Assembly: GCA_003533545.1 (NCBI GenBank) | Contig: DQEK01000161.1 | Span: 1 to 6,618 of the forward strand | DNA: 6,618 nucleotides | Source of the DNA: Acidobacteriota bacterium | Lineage (GTDB): Bacteria; Acidobacteriota; Vicinamibacteria; Vicinamibacterales; UBA8438 | Reading direction: 5' to 3' | In this document: positions 5,600-6,618 of the stretch, piece by piece | Layout of the letters: each line of letters starts with the position of its first letter | Numbering within the stretch: the stretch's first letter is position 1 | Notes under the pieces: model-generated | The model's database searches: none | What the model was told of the DNA's origin: nothing | The model's input: only the letters and a program-made list of their open reading frames with translations | Made by a program: the position numbers and the translations under genes

Positions 5600-6618
5600 T
5601 CATCGAGCACTCTGGAGCTCCCGTTCGATCGCGGCGACCAGGTCTTGGAGGTCGTATTGGAGAGCGAGCTCATGCGCCCGCCTGAGCCACTGCTCCGCCT
5701 GGTCGCCACGCCCAAGCCTTGCGTGGAAGTCCGCCAACTCATACATGAAGACCGGTGTCTCCGGTGATTCAGGTGTCAGGCCGGCTTCGATGCTTGCGAG
5801 GCCCCGCGTCACCTCGCCTTGCCGCAGGAGCAGCCTCCCGAGGCGGACGTGTGCGCCCACGCCGTTCGGCTTATGGCTGAGTGCCAGCTCGTGCTGCCGA
5901 ATGGCCTCTCCCGACCGCCCCTGGGCCTCGTAGAGCACCCCCAGGCTGAAGCGGGCTTCGTAATGAGCCGGGTTGATCTCGAGCGCCTGCAAGAGGGCCG
6001 CTTCCGACTCGGCGCGCTGCCCCCGTTGGAATTGGAGCGCCGCGTAGCTGTAGTGGGCGTCTGCGATATTCGGATTCAGACTCATCACCCGACGGTAATG
6101 TCGTTCGGCTTGATCGGCTTGTCCGGTCTGGGTGTAGAGGTTAATGAGGTTCAGGTGCGCCTGAACGAGGTCGGGGTCGTTCGCCAAGGCCTGTTCGTAT
6201 TGCTCGATCGATTCGAGCACCCTGCCCTCGAGCTGCAAGCGAAACGCTCGCATTTCGCGCGCGCGCGGGTCGGTCCGGAGGGCGTGGACGTCGCGCATCA
6301 GCGGATCGTCGACCGGTGGCTGGCGCCCCGCGGTGCGTTCCGACTCGGCCACATGGCGGCGTGCAGCGGTCTCATCACCGAGGTCGCGGTAGGCGAGCCC
6401 GAGCGCATAGTGCGCCGATCCGTACTCGGGGGCCAGCTCGATCGCCCGGGCGAGTTGCTCCACCGCGGCGGCGTTCTGGTGGAGCTCCGACAGGGCCCGT
6501 CCCAAACCGTACACCGCCTGCACGAGGGTGGGATATTCACGCGTGAGTGCGTCATACAGCGCACGGGCATCCTCGACCGCTCCCGTGGCGAGCAGCACGT
6601 CAGCGAGCTGCAGTCGGG
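5600..6618 (-). CDS. TPR protein, C-terminal part (5' end beyond window edge)
   Basis: The minus-strand frame is open through base 6618 and ends at TGA (5602-5600). The GTG at 6598 is internal: the codons before it (RLQLAD) complete the first helix of a TPR unit. About 338 residues are visible and hold about nine TPR units: three, then a linker with DPLM at 6307-6296, then six 34-residue units, ending with a charged helix closing in ELQSAR. Relative to the plus-strand TPR gene at 2835-4502 the register is nearly identical. The LGRA motif to the D of YRxLGD is 40 residues in both, and DPLM to the following AxDP/LAPD turn is 44 in both, with a difference of only two residues in the linker. This supports paralogy. 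The role is presumably protein binding; whether it is exported cannot be seen because the N-terminus is missing. It is convergent with the VWA gene, 21 bases apart, with no clear terminator between. Confidence 0.88.
   Translation of the reverse strand, partial: RLQLADVLLATGAVEDARALYDALTREYPTLVQAVYGLGRALSELHQNAAAVEQLARAIELAPEYGSAHYALGLAYRDLGDETAARRHVAESERTAGRQPPVDDPLMRDVHALRTDPRAREMRAFRLQLEGRVLESIEQYEQALANDPDLVQAHLNLINLYTQTGQADQAERHYRRVMSLNPNIADAHYSYAALQFQRGQRAESEAALLQALEINPAHYEARFSLGVLYEAQGRSGEAIRQHELALSHKPNGVGAHVRLGRLLLRQGEVTRGLASIEAGLTPESPETPVFMYELADFHARLGRGDQAEQWLRRAHELALQYDLQDLVAAIERELQSAR

Noticed and set aside
6256..6267. Alternating (CG)6 tract, potentially Z-DNA forming or slippage-prone
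   Set aside because: It falls inside the TPR coding frame where Arg/Ala codons (near PRAREMRA) explain it in a GC-rich genome; nothing suggests a separate role.

Overview
The window is GC-rich DNA with strong third-position G/C bias. It most resembles an Acidobacteriota genome, perhaps a Vicinamibacteria-like lineage. That placement rests on gene content only: a large-receptor C-terminus of the acidobacterial TonB-dependent type, a secreted FG-GAP/ASPIC-UnbV (CRTAC1-type) protein, secreted TPR proteins, and a short von Willebrand factor A protein like the 'VWFA-related Acidobacterial domain' family. No rRNA, tRNA, mobile element or CRISPR array is visible.

Layout, left to right: (1) the 3' end of a TonB-dependent outer-membrane receptor gene (1-912, 5' end outside the window), closed by a strong intrinsic terminator (949-983). 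(2) A new transcription unit starting with a perfect Shine-Dalgarno sequence. It carries the CRTAC1-type beta-propeller gene (1060-2838), joined by an ATGA overlap to an exported TPR protein gene (2835-4502). (3) After a 134-base gap, an exported VWA-domain gene (4637-5578). (4) Convergent to it, 21 bases away, the 3' part of a second TPR gene on the minus strand (5600 to beyond 6618).

All three complete genes encode N-terminal signal peptides, and the receptor is an outer-membrane protein, so the products act in the envelope or outside the cell. The set looks like receptor and adhesion or assembly parts (calcium-loop propeller, TPR scaffolds, VWA domain) rather than enzymes; no catalytic domain is visible. 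The exact role is unknown.

The points most worth a second look are: the start of the CRTAC1-type gene, where the only good ribosome site serves a 5-codon mini-ORF overlapping the annotated GTG; the two TPR genes, which share an in-register architecture including a DPLM linker between TPR blocks and so look like paralogs on opposite strands; and the VWA domain, whose metal-binding MIDAS residues are degenerate.
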